From assembly GCA_030770425.1 (NCBI GenBank), contig JASJFT010000111.1, positions 62,001 through 126,000 of the forward strand: 64,000 nt of DNA. Reading direction: 5' to 3'. Position 1 is the first letter of the stretch, and each line of letters begins with the position of its first letter. The DNA is from Darksidea phi (taxonomy: Eukaryota; Ascomycota; Dothideomycetes; Pleosporales; Lentitheciaceae). A program made the translations under genes and the position numbers. Positions 10,544-22,243 of this stretch are shown here, piece by piece. The notes below the pieces were generated by a model. That model made no database searches. It was not told where the DNA came from and was given only the letters and a program-made list of their open reading frames with translations.

Positions 10544-10918
10544 CTAGTGTAGATCGGATCGATGCTTCCACTCTTAAGAACATGTAGTCAACTGGTCTCA
10601 AAGGCTGTGTCAGCTGGTGGGCTGTTTGCCTCAGGCATCGCATATGCAATAGGGCACAGCCTTCGTTTTAGCCCAATAAGCTTGAGGAGCGAGGAGAAGG
10701 CAACGGGTTATGCTCGATGAGGGGTCACAGCATCGACTAGTCCACTTTAGGCACTAGCGCAGTCATCAATTTGCATTCACCATTTGAACTGGCAGGACAT
10801 CAATGTTTCCACACCGTTGGAACAATAATGAATTTTAGTATTAGAATCAAGGTAGAGGTTCCAATAAGATGGAGGTTCTCGTCTCACCACGCCGCAAGCC
10901 ACCGTTTGAAACTTACAA
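10544..10918. other. Intergenic between HET gene and laccase
   Basis: It contains the HET gene's promoter and the laccase 3' flank. I see no extra gene. Confidence 0.45.
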
Positions 10919-13283
10919 TTACAACCCCGAGTCAATCTGGTTCGGTGGGTTGGTAGCCGTATACGCATCCCACTTATCGCACAGCTCAAACACATCCTCA
11001 TCAAACTGCTGCGTCAAGATGTCATCCTTCCGTTCCAGCACGTTGAGGAACAAGCCTCCACTAACATGCCACGCGAGATGGCAATGCAACGGCCACACCC
11101 CCGGATTATCCTGCGTAAACTGAATAACCATAAAACTCGGAGTCACAGTCGCGTTTCCGGGTCTTGGGTTGGGCGATGTCGCAATGCCATTCTGCAGAAG
11201 CTGAACATCACGGCGAACAGAGTTTTCAGGGTTCGTGATGCTGCCGTCCCACTCACCGAAGCCTTCGGCGAGGACGTGGAAGTCGTGGCCGTGGAGATGC
11301 ATGGGATGCGCACCGCCGAAGGCGTGATTCACCAAGTGGAGGCGGACGGTCTTATTGTTGCCGAAGTCAAACACATTCCACTCGGGCTTGTAATTATAAT
11401 CTCCCTCCTTGGCGGATAGAAGAATGGGAGAGTTGTAATCGCCGCGGTAGGAGCTGTTGTTGACATACCAGATAAAGTGGGTGCCATTGCTCTTGAACTC
11501 TATATCGAGACGTTCAGTGGTAGATGGTTCCTCAACGGGGATCTTGCAGAGGGGAATGCCGGCGGTAGCGAGGTCGTCGTTTTTGCAGGTGGCGAGCTGG
11601 GCGGCCGTGACATCCGACTCAGTGGTCGGGACCGATTCAGTATCCGTATCCTCATAGTAGACGGCTGCTACGGCATTTGGAGAAATACCATCGTTTAGGG
11701 TGCAACGGTTAGTGCCCAGTTGGGAGCGCATCCAGTAAGCGTCGCCGGGGTTGCCAATCGCTTCGACTATAACATCGGTCCGTTGCCCGATACCCAAGGT
11801 CACTACGTTTGTCTCATATGGCTCAACAGGGATATAGTCAAGCGCAACGACCGTGAGGTTGTGATTATCGATGCTGAATTTCTGTGTGCCCTCGGCGCCA
11901 GCGTTGATGAGACGGAGCAGATGCTTCTTGCCGGACTCGAATTTGAACTTGGAAATGCCGGCGTTGGGGTTGCAGGGGAGAGTGGTATTAGCGCAAGGGT
12001 ACTGCATCTTGCCGTTGATCAAGTTGTTGTTCGAAGGCGGGAATCTGCCCTGCATAGTGTTTGCGACGAGAGTGTAATAGTCGGCGTGGTACCAATCTTC
12101 AAGTATGATGGGCCCGATATCAATGTCATATTCAGCGTGCTTCGGCCCATAGATCACCATGGGGCCATGGGCACCGCCAGAATACTGCGCACTGTAGTGG
12201 CCTATAGAGTCAGTCTGGTGTAGTGGTAAGGCTGATGGTCTGCTTACTATGGTACCACGACGTGCCATAACGATCAGCACGGAATAGCTGTTCGAACTTG
12301 CCACCGTTCGGAGTGATGGGACATTGCTGCACGGCCGGCACTCCGTCGTACCAAGGAGTCGTTGTTTGGAAAAGACCGTGCGCGTGCATCGCAGTACCCT
12401 CATCCGTCAAGTCATTCGTAACCTTGAACAGAATCCAGTCACCCCTAAAAAGTCATTAGTACTGTTCCCGTCAAATTATGGAACAGGCGTACCAGTTAGC
12501 TTCAACAAGCGGGCCCGGAAATTGCCCATTGATGGTCAGCCCATTCCTGGTAACACCGTCTGGAGCAATGGTCTGGTAAGCGACATGGAGATCATAGGTG
12601 CGAGTGACACCCGTGTCGGGCATGGTCGGGCAACCGGGGGTGGGAGTGGGAGTGCTGATGCCGGTGCCGGTGGAATAAATGCCTGTGGTCTTCGTGCTAT
12701 TTCCAGGGTACGAGGCTGTCCCTGAGAGGCTCGGATATGGGGAGTTTACGACCGAGGTAGGGTAGAGCATGTTCGATGACCCAGTTGCATAGGGCGCAGT
12801 CGGATGCAACCCATATGACGAATTAGATGAACCTCCAGGAAGTCCTCCAATGGGCAGATGAGGGCAGTCAAGTTCTCCCCAGTATGAGTTCCCGTTCTGC
12901 TCACCCTTCGGCAGGGACGGCACTAGCTTGTTTACACCCTTCGGGATCCAAGCTGGGGCTTCGTACGCTTCCTTTGCGGGGCCACCATATTCGTAGGGCG
13001 GTGTTGGCCTCAGAGAAGAGGGGATCGTCTCTCCGTTCGTCGGTTTGCCTGGCCAGATGAATGGGAGGGGTAGGTCGTTGTACGGGTTATAGTAAGGGCC
13101 TCCGTGTCCATGAGCGTTCGTTGTAGGTTGGGCGGTAGCGTACTTGGTAACCGTAATTGTGGCAGCCTCGCACACGGACGCTACATTTTTGCTGGGAGTT
13201 GCAACGAGAGACGGTGCGTGGTAAAGGGACGAAAGGGACGATAACGACGCCGTGCTGGCGAGATAAGGAGCGTAAGCCACCAT
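10919..13283 (-). CDS. Multicopper oxidase (laccase family) with long N-terminal extension
   Basis: Oxidises phenolic or similar substrates while reducing O2 to water. Three exons (13283-12493, 12444-12248, 12201-10919) give 756 residues. Introns 12445-12492 and 12202-12247 have GTACGC and GTAAGC donors. All four copper motifs are present: HAHG (residues 284-287, where HWHG is usual), HSH (split by intron 2, in SWYHSHYS), [14 protein letters not shown] and [12 protein letters not shown]. The residue after the last motif is Leu, the medium-to-high potential axial position. Three cupredoxin domains follow residue 235 or so. The first ~230 residues are a Ser/Thr/Pro/Gly-rich linker not found in standard ascomycete laccases (550-620 aa). 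A clear signal peptide is not obvious. N-glycosylation sites are frequent. The role could be pigment, lignin or phenol oxidation. Confidence 0.92.
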
Positions 13284-15743
13284 GTTATATGGCAGGTATT
13301 AACAACGGTGAACGAGTGACCATAAACAAAGCAAAAACGAATGACTGGATGAAAAGACAATAGAGCAGAAGATGACAGACGGACTTTATATTGATCGGCA
13401 GGATTGACTTCAGGCTACCCAAAGGGTGAGCCACAGCACAGACAATGCATTGCTTGCCTTGGCTACTCGTATGTTAAGGCACATTGTGGAATCGATGTCG
13501 CTAGGCACAAGCATGGCTGCAAAAGTTTACCTTCGCGGTCCACATGAGATGAAAGTGGAGCAGAGAAACGATGTTCGTGTACGACTTGGGTTAGAACGAG
13601 CGACGCATCCGAGCCCAGGGGATAAATAAGCGTTGACAGACGGCAGAGCTAATGCTGAGCCCCGTACCAAGTGCCCGGTGGAGATGAGTGGCAGCTATCA
13701 CGTCGGGCAGTCAGGCACGTGCAGCGCAGTGGTTTGCACGCCCACCAGGTGTTTTGAAGGCTGGATGATTTTGATATGAGTCAAGTGAGTGCTACGGTTC
13801 GATGTGGAACATTGGAGGTGGCACTTGGGGACCTGCAGTTGCGACTCAGCGGAGACGTTGAACACCGTCTGGCCCCCGTGAAAACATTCCTAGTGGTTCG
13901 TTGAGCCAAGGGTGGCGTTTTTATTTTCGCCCAGCGTCGGACGGCTATGCTAACCGAAAGGTAGCAAAGATAGAAGCGGGAAGAACAAGGCTTTGCAGAT
14001 TTTAACTTTCTAAATCAGGAGTACCAGACCTAGGGCAATTTTCGCTGCTCAGAGGATGTTAGAGCGCGCCGAACTGAGGTTGAATAAACGGTGGGTTCAA
14101 GGCTGCCTCGCGGCACACGTCCGCCCCTTTTCCTCAGTCCGGCGTGTGTCTTGCTGTCAACCAGAGCTTGCACAGCAGCCGTGTGAGGCTAATGCAGCCG
14201 CCTCGCCACCATATCGCGTACTGACACAAGCGATAAGCCCTAGGCACGGACGCGGTGTGGTGGAACGCTGGGGCGCTACGAAGGATTGCGAGTCACAGGG
14301 GCGAGACGTATGATGGGAGCTAGTATATTCGGACATGGTTGCGGGGAGCCGATATTGTGCGATGACTACAATGACGGTGTTGGGGGAGAAGGAAGAGCTG
14401 TAGCAGCGCTGCGTGGAAACAAGCTTCGTGCACGTCCCACCTGGTTCGCTTCGCTACAAAAGGGGCCTGCGCCGGTCGGCATCCTCCGCCCGACCTTCCC
14501 CTGAGACCAAGCCATCAATCCAATTTGGCGAACTTATCTGCAGGTACGCACGCCTTTCACAGCTTTCGATGCCGCCCCCTCGTGTTACCCGTGTGAGCAT
14601 TCGCCAACTATATAGGCGCCCGTCGCGCCATGTCCTCAGCACCTTTTAGCTTACAGCCACTCTTTGCTTTACCTCTTGGTACGACCCCTTTCACGCCTGT
14701 TACGACTCTTCATCCTTACCTCGGAGCAACCTTACTAGTCTCTGCTTCCATTTCCTTGACTCGAGGATGGCTTTTATGAGACACGTTACCCCAATTGATC
14801 AATTATTGCCGGCACAAAGCATTCAACCACCGACGCCACTCCAGACTAAGGCGCGGTGTTGGAGAATTGGTTCGCATCGTATTCCGTCTCAAGTCACGCA
14901 AGCATGCAGAATCTTGTTCGCCTCAAGAATGGAATGGAATCTAGAGAGCTGAACTGTTGCATTGGGTGGAAATGATGCTTTTGGGAGCTTTTGAACCTAA
15001 CCGAGTTTCGTGGAATCGTTCCCTTTTACCACATTGCTTCCAGCAGCGAAGCCTTTTGTTTTAGTCGAGTAGAAGTGCTCACACTTTCTATTGCTTTCTT
15101 TCATCCCTCTTCCTCAGTCTGGCTACTTTCTCCCCAGCGACCGTGTCAACTGCTTCTGTAGTTACTTTCTCTCCAACTTGGTTGATTTCTGTGACAATGA
15201 CGGCGTCCATCCCGCATGTTCTCTACTCTGGTGATAGAAGCCCTCAAAATTCATGTATTTGCAATCATCGCAGTGTTGCCTCTTGTTTCTAGTCTGAAAT
15301 TCGTTCCTCGTTCCTCGTTCTACTTGTCTCGCTCGGATCGATCACTCTATTTTGGCCGTGCACTTTCAAGATCCAAGCTGTGTCGCCATTTGTAAGTCTG
15401 ATCTTCTGGTGTGGAACGACAGGTACTATAAGACCCCACTGGGTGAGCTTTGTTGACCTTGTAAGTCCGGTTTTGGGCTTTTCAAGAAGCTATATGTCGA
15501 CAAGTCCATACACCGCTCCATAACCCAGTCTCAATCATTAAGCTCAAGGCCTGCCACTTTGCTAGGTTTGCGTCTTTATCATTCAGCAACGTGCACGTTG
15601 CACATGCGCCTTCCTCTTTTGTTGTTCTCGCCTTCACCTTCACAACTTGTGTTGTTTAACCACCTTTGCGATCTCCGACCTCTCGCGCCCGACAACGGAC
15701 AACACTAACAGCGCCGCTCTTCACACAACCCCAATCACAAAAG
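13284..15743. other. Long intergenic region upstream of laccase and RBR gene
   Basis: About 2.4 kb between two divergent genes (laccase -, RBR +). Only short, composition-driven ORFs occur. The last 700 bp are pyrimidine-rich on the plus strand, as in many fungal promoters, with a short CGTTCCT repetition near 15300-15325. No RNA gene or transposon was recognised. Confidence 0.5.
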
Positions 15744-17218
15744 ATGGATGTCTCTACACTTGATCCGCTCAGCGCACGCATTGTCATCGAGCTTGAGCTC
15801 GAAAATCTGAATGAGGCGCTCAATGACCGCAATGCCTCTGGGCGTGGAGGACAAGTAGAGGGATTTCAGGTCCTGCGGGCAGAATTGATGGAAGAGCTAG
15901 AGGTTTTGAATGCTCAGATCGAAGACGACAAATCACTTCAGTCCGAAGGTATTTCACTAGTCGGGATTGGTTCCATCCTTAGAGATGCTAACACTGCTAC
16001 GCTCGATGAGATCCGACACGGCAATGCGGCGGCCACAAAACAGACAAACGGTTCTAATGACGCGGAAGACGAGAGCAGCGAGACACCTACAGCTCGTACG
16101 AGTGCATCCGTCGTTGAAGATGGCAACGTCTGGGAAGCTGAAGAAGTATCTACTAATCCAAGCTCTCAGATGCACTTGGGCGATCATTGTGCGAAGATGC
16201 GCTCCCTTAACTACCCTCAAACATGGAAATCCTCGATCCGAGAGAAGTTGGAGTTTGGCGAGTGCCACACTGGCCTTGAGAAATTCGTAAGAACGGCATA
16301 TGTTGGTTCACAGCATGCTTGTAAAATACTGACAGGGTACGTGCAGGTGAAAGAAGACGTCCAACCCATCGATATTCCCCATGTTCTGTGCGTGTCCTGC
16401 CTGTGCTACGTACTTACGGAGAACTCGTACGAGCTGGAGTGTGAGCCTGAGCCACACAGCTACTGCGGCGCCTGTCTCAACAGGGTTTTCGACATCGCTA
16501 TGCGCAGTGACACCTCCCTGTTCCCATCGCGTTGCTGTGGAAAGCCTATTCCAGTCGAACTTCGCCGCGAACGTGTATCCAGGAACGATATCAAGGAGTT
16601 CGACATTAGGGTTGAGGAGCTGAGCGCAAAGAACCCAACTAATTGCTTCAATATGCGATGCGCAGGCTTCATTCGCGAGAAGCAAATTAAAGCCACCGTG
16701 GGCACTTGTATCCACTGCGGAACGAAAACCTGCACTGTTTGCAAAGGGGCGGAGCATCAGAAGGAGCTGTGCCCACAAGATGGAGACACGACCTTGCTGA
16801 AGAAAGAAGCGAAGCGGAGAAATTGGCAGCAGTGCGGAAACTGTAAAAACATGGTTGAATTGAGCATGGGTTGCTACCACATGACGTAAGTCCCTAACTC
16901 CGCTCTCTTCCATACATTTCTGATACCTATGCTAACGTTTTATACAGCTGTCGATGCCGCTACGAGTTTTGCTACCTGTGTGGCGTGAAGTGGAAGGGGT
17001 GCGTGTGCCCACAAATCGTCGAGGAGCAACTCATCCAGCGAGACAACGGTGCCGCCAATGGCGCTGCCGCTCCACATCCACCTCACGGGGAACACGAGCA
17101 CAACCGGGACCGTGAGCGTGGTGCACATTGTGGAGTGTGGAGCAAGCTATCTTCCAGGGGCCATGCAATGCACGGTAAGCGACCTGTCGTAGAGCGCGGC
17201 GTATGCGCTGGCTTTTGA
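15744..17218 (+). CDS. RBR-type E3 ubiquitin ligase (intact copy)
   Basis: A RING-between-RING ligase, which takes ubiquitin onto a catalytic Cys in RING2 before transfer to substrate. Two exons (15744-16885, 16948-17218) give 470 residues. The intron has GTAAGT, GCTAAC and TACAG. The N-terminal ~70 residues look helical or coiled coil. RING1 is at about residues 216-265 (CVSC...CGAC...CCGKPI), IBR at 300-344 (CFNMRC...CIHC...CTVC...C), and RING2 from residue 364 (CGNC...GCYHMTCRCRYEFCYLCG). The expected catalytic Cys is Cys377 in MGCYHMT, retained. I chose MDVS at 15744 because the neighbouring duplicate starts at the same place (MDIS); an in-frame ATG at 15666 is possible. The C-terminus after RING2 is His-rich and less certain. 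Substrate unknown. Confidence 0.85.
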
Positions 17219-17938
17219 ATTAGGAATCGCAAGTCATTCCTCATGTACCACGCTCGTTTTACTAAGGGCATTAAGGATGGTGGAGACACAACTGGTCTAA
17301 GAATTGCTGTGGTACTGTGAAGCGCGGGGCATGAATCTGTACATGGGTTCAACGACGAACGGGTTAAGGATTGGGCGAAAGAAATTTCTATACAGTTCAA
17401 ATCGATGCAGATAGCTCTCTTGAATTGACTTAGTCAACCTTCATGAGCAATACCACATTGCTTGGGAAGGCAGTGAGTCAGCCCCTTCACCAAATAATAA
17501 CAGTTTCCTTCATTTTTGACTTCTTCTCTATGTCATTCTTCAATGCAGCAATATTATGAAGTTTGGCCGAGATCTTTCACTGAGCTAATCTCGATGTCCT
17601 TACGCTTGGTCCCACGAACCACTCTTCTGTGCCATAATGCCGCATTGAGAGGCATTCACAAGAAGGCGTAAAAAAGAATGATCTCATAATATCCTCTCGC
17701 TTCCTTCCTCTTCCCATGTCACAATCACAACAGAAGTTCTTCGCTCCTTTCCCAAAAGGCTTTGATAGATCCATGGTCCGACGGGTCCACTCACTCTCGC
17801 CGCAGCTTAACCCGTGTTTTACCTTCCTCAATCGGGAAGGTTTCTATTTAGGAGCCCCGATTGAGGATCTCGAGCCCTTCTAATAATATTGCCGCACGGT
17901 ACTCAGTTAGTCGATCAACGACATCAATACAGGCAAGG
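17219..17938. other. Spacer between tandem RBR copies
   Basis: About 700 bp with no coding frame of its own. It separates the intact RBR gene from its degraded duplicate. Confidence 0.4.
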
Positions 17939-18694
17939 ATGGATATCTCAAACACGGGCAATCCGGCAAGCGCCAAACTCATAATCAAACTCACGATCAA
18001 AGATCTCATTGCGATGACTGCTGCGCTTACTGAGAACAATGCATCGGAAAAGCAGTTTCAGGGTCTAGAAGCGCACAGACGGGCGCTAGAGGATCAGCTT
18101 GAGGTCGTGGAGGAAGAGATTGCTGCTAATGAGGCGCAGAAAGAAGAGAAGATATTACGAAGATACTAGCAACGCGGGCTTGAAGAACACTCCAAAATAA
18201 CAGGTCGGTGTACTGGCGGATGATCTTGATAGGTTGCCGCTAACGGTCAATCCTGACATTGATCGCGAAGATCTGATGAACAGTGATAGCGACAGCGATA
18301 ACGAAAGTTACGAGAGCGCGGTCGAGCGAACCCCAACACCGCCGCATGACACGGTACAGTGCCCTGACTGCCTCGAAGAGTGGCCGGAGGATCTGCAGCC
18401 GAATGCCTGTCCTACTTGCAACATACGGTCAAACATTTTTGTAAGCATATGCTCACTTCTTGTAGCCTACAGGCTCTCGTAATCAGGAATCAAGAGCTAA
18501 TCCTATCGGTCGTAATGGAGGGTTTCGAGCGCTGACGAGCATTTCGACGACGGCAAGAAGCCAAAAGGCAAGGGAAGGGCAAAGACCAGATGAAAAATGC
18601 TGAGAACGAGCTAAAAGATATAAGTTCTCACGTCATCTTGTGAGGATAGCGTTCCCACCGCAAATACTATCAATCTAGAATGCACGCCCGCCCC

Positions 18695-18727
<33 letters not shown>

Positions 18728-19669
18728 CGGGGGGGGGGGGGGGGGGGGGGCGGGGGGGCCGCGGGGGCGGGGGGGGGGGGGGGGGGGGGCGGGGGNNNNN
18801 NNNNNCATAAACTGCCAACGCAAATTTTTTTGTTAACCGCCCCCCCCAAAAAAAAAAAAAAAAAAAAAACACCCCCCCCCCCCCCCCCCCCCCCCCTTAC
18901 TGTTATGTCTGTCTCCTGGAACTGATCGAAGCCCCCATCCACACTGACACGTCTCTTGTTCCACCCCGCTACTGCAAAAAACCCATTCCTCCGGGTTTGT
19001 CGCTCAATAATCCCGGCCGCCGCTCTTGAAGAGTTCAACCTCAAAATGGAACAGTTATCCATGCCGAATCCAACCGGTTGCTAAAATTGCAACAAGATCG
19101 TTCGCCTAGAAAACATTACTGGCGACGAAGCTAGATGAGCTTATTGCAGCAGGAGGATGTGCATCGCGTGCAAGAAGGAGGTGCATGCAGGGCTTTGCGA
19201 TGAGGATCCACATGTGAAATTGTTTCGCGATACGGCAAGGCGATCTAAATGGCAGCAATGCAGCAAGTGTAAGAATATGGTGGAACTTAACTATGGCTGT
19301 CACCATATAATGTACATTCCCCAGCCTGTCCCACATCAACTCATCTTCTCAAGTCTTCGCAACCAACGTAAATTTAGCTGTCGCTGCCGGAACCAGTTCT
19401 GCTACTTTTGCAGTGGCACTCGGAAAACCCGCGAGTGTCCTCAACACGACTACGACCATCTCCTGATCCCGCGTCCAGGACAAGTCGTCGAGAAGTTTAA
19501 TGCCAAGCATGGTACTATGCCTATATGCAATGCCGGCGACGACCATGTATGGAACCGCAAGGACTTGGGTACTTGTGGAGGTTGCGATGTGCGCCATGTA
19601 GGTCATGTCGTGGGGTGCGAAAACTGTTATATACAGCGTTGCTGGCGCTGCATCAGCAACCGCGCTTAG
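17939..19669 (+). pseudogene. Decayed tandem duplicate of the RBR ligase, with assembly gap
   Basis: Pieces line up in order with the intact RBR gene upstream. ATG at 17939 starts an N-terminus (MDIS...) colinear with the functional MDVS start and ends at a stop near 18169. 18234-18482 is an acidic linker with a CPDC pair. After the gap, 18897-18990 encodes a recognisable RING1 end (YCYVC...TDTSL...KKPIP). The frame then shifts (about 18985-19000) into LEEFNLKMEQL...NPTGC, a stop sits where Phe follows in the intact copy, and another stop precedes the CIAC block. From 19157 RING2 is well kept, with an intron at 19312-19376 matching the functional copy's position, then CRCRNQFCYFC and a Cys-rich tail to 19669. 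At least two shifts or stops make a full protein unlikely, although the C-terminal part may still be open. Confidence 0.8.
18697..18896. other. Assembly gap with homopolymer artefacts
   Basis: A run of about 100 nearly pure G, then ten N (18796-18805), then unique bases to about 18840, then C, A and C homopolymers. This is characteristic of a collapsed or mis-polished gap edge. ORFs reported through it are meaningless poly-Gly or poly-Pro. Confidence 0.9.
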
Positions 19670-19819
19670 TGGTCGAGCAAGCGTCATTGACATGAGTCCG
19701 GACAGACTTTATCCAGAAATATTGGCCAAAGTGTTTACAAATTCTTAGACTTGATATTTAACCCTCACAATCCATATGGCAACAATCGACAAGCAAATAG
19801 AAAAACTGCTACCACTACC

Positions 19820-21989
19820 TCAGTATATTCGAAACTTCTGAAGCTTAGAACTCGCCTCCCAAAGATCCCAGTTCCACATCTGAACCGGTACGACCTCCAT
19901 CTCTTCTTCTTCAGAGGTATCATCTGACCAATCCCTCTCTTCAACCGGCCTCCTCGCGCTCGCAAAACCTGCTCTTTCAAATGAGCCCACTGTTTCCCCA
20001 GCTTCCACTGTGTTACGGTCACCGAGTAATACCAGGCCCTGTGGTGCATGAGGAGGATGCGAAGTCATGAACAGTACGTACTCCCGCTTCCCTATGAGAA
20101 AATCGTTCGGGTTGGCTATGTGAACGTCGCAGTATACATTGAAAGGGATCTGTGTCCCTTTCGGGCCTAGTGATGTGGTTTGGAAACAGAGGACGCGTTC
20201 TTTTATCTCGATGGGAATGATAGAGCCAAGCACGAGAAGGTTTGCGCCTGATTCGCATGTTGAGAAAGTACTGCCACCGACCGGACCGCATGAGACGGAG
20301 ATGATGTCCCATTGACCGATTGCACTCTCTCTAGGATCATCGGGGAGTGAGAGAATCGGCGAATTGTGATGGTTATAATTCACAGAATCCGTGACAGACG
20401 CCCAAGACCAGGTTGGCGCAATGTCCAGACGAGCCCCGGGTCTCCCTGTGCTCCAAAGTAGCTGCTGCTTGAGATCTTTCTTCCACAACCCTGCAACATA
20501 TTGATCTTTTTGGAGGTTGTATCGAGCTTCGGCAAGACCAGAAAGAGCTACGAGCCTGTCCCGCTTGACCGTGAGTTGTAAGCGCGTATATTCTTGTATG
20601 ACTTCTGTCCATGGCATATCTATTACTGCTCTCTTCAACAAACAAGTCGTCCGTTTACGCCTCGTACTAGTCGCAGAGCATTCACAGTTTATAAGCGATC
20701 GACACTCCCAGCCAGTCTCAGCCTCACTAAAATGCAATGTTCGAGGTGATAAGATCCGTTCTTGAAACACCCAACCTCGTGTCGAGAGCTTGCTTGCTGG
20801 GGTATGCGGCCACCTACAAACGCGGCTAAGTATCGGTTGAAGCTCTTTCTTGGACAAAGTGGACGGCTCGGTGGGGTCGGATACGACATGGTAAGGAAGT
20901 TGATAAGCTAAAGCGCCCCGTTCACGAACAAAGACGACACTCTCATGACCGTCGTATGTAAACGGTATAGCCTTTGAAGTGCTTTTTGCCCTTTTTCCGG
21001 TCCCTAAAAATCCTTCTGTGCTGTCTTTTGCCGCGTCTGCTGAGATGGTGATGTATGAATTTCCGTAGACTTGAGCCATCTGAGGGGCGTGAATGGCCCA
21101 GTCTTCGGACGAGTCCTGGACGATGCAAAGAGAATCAATCCATAAGTACCGTATACCTAGCTTTCTAGTGACTAGTACCGCATCTTCAAAGGTTTGTGGC
21201 AATGGCTGAGGGATCTCTCGCAAGTGATCTTGGAAGTTGTGCGCTGTAGTCATGGCGGGTGTTTTGCCGCCCCAGCAATGACTCAATGCTACATATCGAC
21301 CTGTCTCGCCTTCTCTAGATATGTGTAGCTTGATAAAAATGTCGTCGTTGAGGCCGAGGTCTAGGACGCGTGCTGGGAGCCGTGCAGTCGTCTCGTCGAA
21401 GAAATGACATTTCAAATGTCTGTCTTTGGCATGAATACAGCTGTCGATCCACTGTTCGGCGAGACCGATAGTCGACTCAGATAGTCCGGTGAGGCCGACT
21501 TCATGTGCCTCTCCAATTTCGGGGAATGGGTGTAGAGTGCCTTTCAAAAGGTTCTATTAGTCATTCTGCTCAAGGTGTTCGCCAAGCCGTCATTGCAGAT
21601 TATAAGGCTTAAATAGACGTACCCTGTGCTACGTAATACTGAAGCTTTAGTTTCTGCACGTAGGTTGCGTTGAAACCCCACTTGGAAGGTACTAGATCCA
21701 CCCTAAACGGTCCCGTATCGCCCTCCCTTCTTCCGTTAAACCCAAAGTTATCAAAGACTTCGGGGAAAAGTGAGCCGACGTATGTTTCTGCGCCGCTCCA
21801 AAGCAGCTGACAAAGAGAGCAACATTCGCGGGAGAGGTTGATGTCTTGGGTAGGGACTAAGCCTTCAAAGGGAACCGTGCAACGTGGTGCATGACATAGC
21901 GGGGCGAGCGGGGCACGCATCTTACTGAGAGGTTGATCCACGATGTATTGACCACCTTTTGTGTTCCAGAAGTGGGGGGTAAGAGACAA
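19820..21989 (-). CDS. HET-domain protein (intact)
   Basis: A heterokaryon-incompatibility domain protein of 695 residues in two exons (21989-21623, 21540-19820). The 82-nt intron has GTACGT, a CTAAT branch and GAAAG. Exon 1 carries paired cysteines (CHAPRC, CCSLC), the zinc-finger-like N-terminus common in this family. The HET block follows: YVALSHCWGG, FEDAVLVTRKLGIRYLWIDSLCIVQDSSEDW, MAQVYGNSYITISADAA, RGWVFQERILSPRTLHF and TWSWASV. Unlike its neighbour at 7958-10543, the frame is continuous across the IQDS...MxxIY junction, so it is likely functional. The C-terminus is acidic (EEEEME). HET proteins act in the cytosol as non-self or death triggers; the partner locus cannot be read from sequence. 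Confidence 0.92.
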
Positions 21990-22243
21990 GCGGGGCCTGG
22001 AGGATATAAGCGGGGCGTGAATGGGGTTGAGACTCGCCTATCGTCGGGTGGCGGCTATGATGGCATGTGCGCAGCTGTGACAGTAAATACCCGCGTATTT
22101 GCCCAATGGCAGCTCGATGCGTGCAGCTCTAGGTATGGAGTTATGCAATAAGGTCACTCTGTGAAGGCTCCTGTGGGGTTTTATGATTGGTTTTTTATTA
22201 ACATCTTGAGATCCGCTCGCCTCCAAATTGTGTAAAAAGCCAT

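Noticed and set aside
12202..12247. tRNA D-arm-like string (GGTGTAGTGGTAAGG)
   Set aside because: It lies inside a laccase intron with proper GT...AG ends. There is no T-arm (GTTCGA) or acceptor stem pairing around it.
10919..13283. Laccase, SDR and HET genes as a secondary-metabolite cluster
   Set aside because: No polyketide synthase, NRPS, terpene cyclase or pathway regulator is present.
18611..19062. Poly-Pro and poly-Gly ORFs
   Set aside because: They run through the G/C homopolymers and N of an assembly gap and are not proteins.
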